Part shown: positions 31,007 through 32,034 of the stretch, piece by piece
Numbering within the stretch: position 1 is the first letter of the stretch
Layout of the letters: every line of letters starts with the position of its first letter
Assembly: GCA_002402945.1 (NCBI GenBank)
Contig: DHGV01000118.1
Location: forward strand, 1-32,034
Length of the DNA: 32,034 nucleotides
Reading direction: 5' to 3'
Source: Pelotomaculum sp. UBA4789
GTDB lineage: Bacteria; Bacillota; Desulfotomaculia; Desulfotomaculales; Pelotomaculaceae
Position numbers and translations under genes: made by a program
Notes under the pieces: model-generated
The model's database searches: none
Told to the model about the DNA's origin: nothing
Seen by the model: only the letters and a program-made list of their open reading frames with translations

Positions 31007-32034
31007 TCAGCTTAAGAGAAAAGCTTTATATCCTTTATACGCCATGAAGATATCCGACTTGCTGGCAACCTCAAAAGTCGAGTGCATACCCAGCAAAGCC
31101 ACGCCGCAGTCCAGCACATCCATGCCATGTGAGGCCATAATGTGGGCAATTGTTCCGCCGCCCCCCTGGTCAACCTTACCAAGTTCTCCGGTCTGCCAGA
31201 CTACGCAGGCGCTGTTGAAAACGCGCCTGATATCTGCCATCACCTCAGCATGCGCATCGCTTGAAGAACTTTTACCCCTGCTGCCGGTATACTTGGTCAG
31301 CACAATACCACCGCCCAGCCTGGCTGAATTCCCTTTTTCAAAGACATCGCCGTAATTCGGATCCAGGCCGGCGTTGACATCAGCTGAAATAGCCCGGGAA
31401 CAGGCAAGGGCACGGCGCAGGACCAGTTCGCTGTAGTCCGGATCGCAGCGGAAAATGATTTCTGCCGCTGCGTTGGCAAAAAAAGACGATTCCATTCCGG
31501 TGTTGCCGGTGCTGCCGACCTCTTCCTTGTCCGTCAGCACAACAAGAGCCGTCCGCTCCGGAACGACCATTTCGGCCAGCGCGCGCAGACAAGCATAAGC
31601 GCAAACTCTGTCGTCCTGTCCGTACCCGCCGATAAAACTGCCATCAAGCCCCACGTCGCTTGGTATCCAGGCGGGGACAAGTTCAATTTCAGCGCTGATC
31701 AGGTCCTCTTCCACAATGCCGTACTGCTTATTTAAACGTTCCAGGACGGCCAGCTTAAAGCGGTCTTTGAGGTCTTCAGCGCCAATCGGGATGCCGCCCG
31801 CTAAAACATTTAAGCTTTCCCCGGGAACCGCGTCAGCCATCTTTTTATCCATCTGGTCCTTGGCCAGGTGAGGCAAAAGATCGGACACTGTGAAAACGGG
31901 ATCGCCTGGTTTTTCACCGATCACAACCGAAACCGCAGACCCGTCCCCCTTAACAACCACCCCATGCAGAGCCAGCGGCACGGAAAGCCACTGGTATTTT
32001 TTAATTCCTCCGTAATAATGTGTCTTAAGCAGGG
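31007..32034 (-). CDS. M18-family aminopeptidase (partial, cut by window edge)
   Basis: The C-terminal part (342 codons visible, plus stop) of a zinc aminopeptidase of family M18, whose members are usually about 450-480 aa. The frame runs off the right edge, and the first visible residues are LLKTHYYGGIKKYQW, a segment typical of M18. Metal-site motifs visible are the D in GYGQDDRVCAYA, the E pair in TDKEEVGSTGNTGMES, the D in ISADVNAGLDPN, and the H in LLGMHSTFEVAS. It removes N-terminal residues from peptides in the cytoplasm. Confidence 0.93.
   Translation of the reverse strand, partial: LLKTHYYGGIKKYQWLSVPLALHGVVVKGDGSAVSVVIGEKPGDPVFTVSDLLPHLAKDQMDKKMADAVPGESLNVLAGGIPIGAEDLKDRFKLAVLERLNKQYGIVEEDLISAEIELVPAWIPSDVGLDGSFIGGYGQDDRVCAYACLRALAEMVVPERTALVVLTDKEEVGSTGNTGMESSFFANAAAEIIFRCDPDYSELVLRRALACSRAISADVNAGLDPNYGDVFEKGNSARLGGGIVLTKYTGSRGKSSSSDAHAEVMADIRRVFNSACVVWQTGELGKVDQGGGGTIAHIMASHGMDVLDCGVALLGMHSTFEVASKSDIFMAYKGYKAFLLS

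Overview
The window reads as about 32 kb of chromosome from an anaerobic, spore-forming Firmicute of the Desulfotomaculum/Pelotomaculum type (Peptococcaceae in the broad sense). This is inferred from gene content, not from a database match. The supporting signs are a Spo0F-like regulator in Bacillus-like synteny (argS-pyrG-...-spo0F), a T-box leader, the SCIFF ranthipeptide pair, a DsrC with both redox cysteines, indolepyruvate-type ferredoxin oxidoreductase genes, and the rpsF-ssb-rpsR-rplI-dnaB-purA block. Nearly every gene is on the minus strand. TTG and GTG starts with strong Shine-Dalgarno (SD) sequences are common. No prophage, intact insertion sequence or CRISPR array was seen.

Left part (1-6.4 kb, transcribed right to left): argS, a 54-aa XapX-family membrane protein, pyrG, sppA, a Yip1-type membrane protein and a Spo0F-like response regulator. 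The argS-xapX gap holds REP-like palindromes. From 6.6 to 11.55 kb a T-box leader precedes an Lrp/AsnC regulator, a class I aminotransferase, a decayed phenylacetate-CoA-ligase-type gene, iorA and iorB. This looks like one operon that interconverts an amino acid, its 2-oxo acid and an acyl-CoA. The T-box suggests amino-acid-starvation control, possibly isoleucine.

Middle (11.5-17.2 kb): a stand-alone dsrC, a promoter-to-terminator unit of about 310 nt that looks like a structured non-coding RNA, rlmH, a second cluster of intergenic repeats, murA, a TPR protein, and a membrane-anchored LysM-G5-M23 cell-wall hydrolase whose promoter carries a 12-bp palindrome.

From 17.2 to 23.4 kb: the SCIFF peptide and its radical-SAM maturase with a terminator-like hairpin between them, an AT-rich small ORF on the plus strand, a small zinc-ribbon gene next to glnS, a secreted protein with a copper-amine-oxidase-like stalk domain (the only large plus-strand gene), tRNA-Gly(CCC) and tRNA-Lys(TTT).

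Right part (23.5 kb to end): purA, an FAD-dependent oxidoreductase, dnaB, rplI, a DUF2232/YybS membrane protein, rpsR, ssb, rpsF, a DUF951 protein with an apparent AUC start, and an M18 aminopeptidase cut by the window edge. The gdpP gene often found between yybS and rplI is absent.

The strongest candidate for something undescribed is the unassigned structured RNA at about 12.03-12.35 kb. Next are the T-box-controlled oxidoreductase operon with its decayed ligase and the terminator-like hairpin inside the SCIFF operon.
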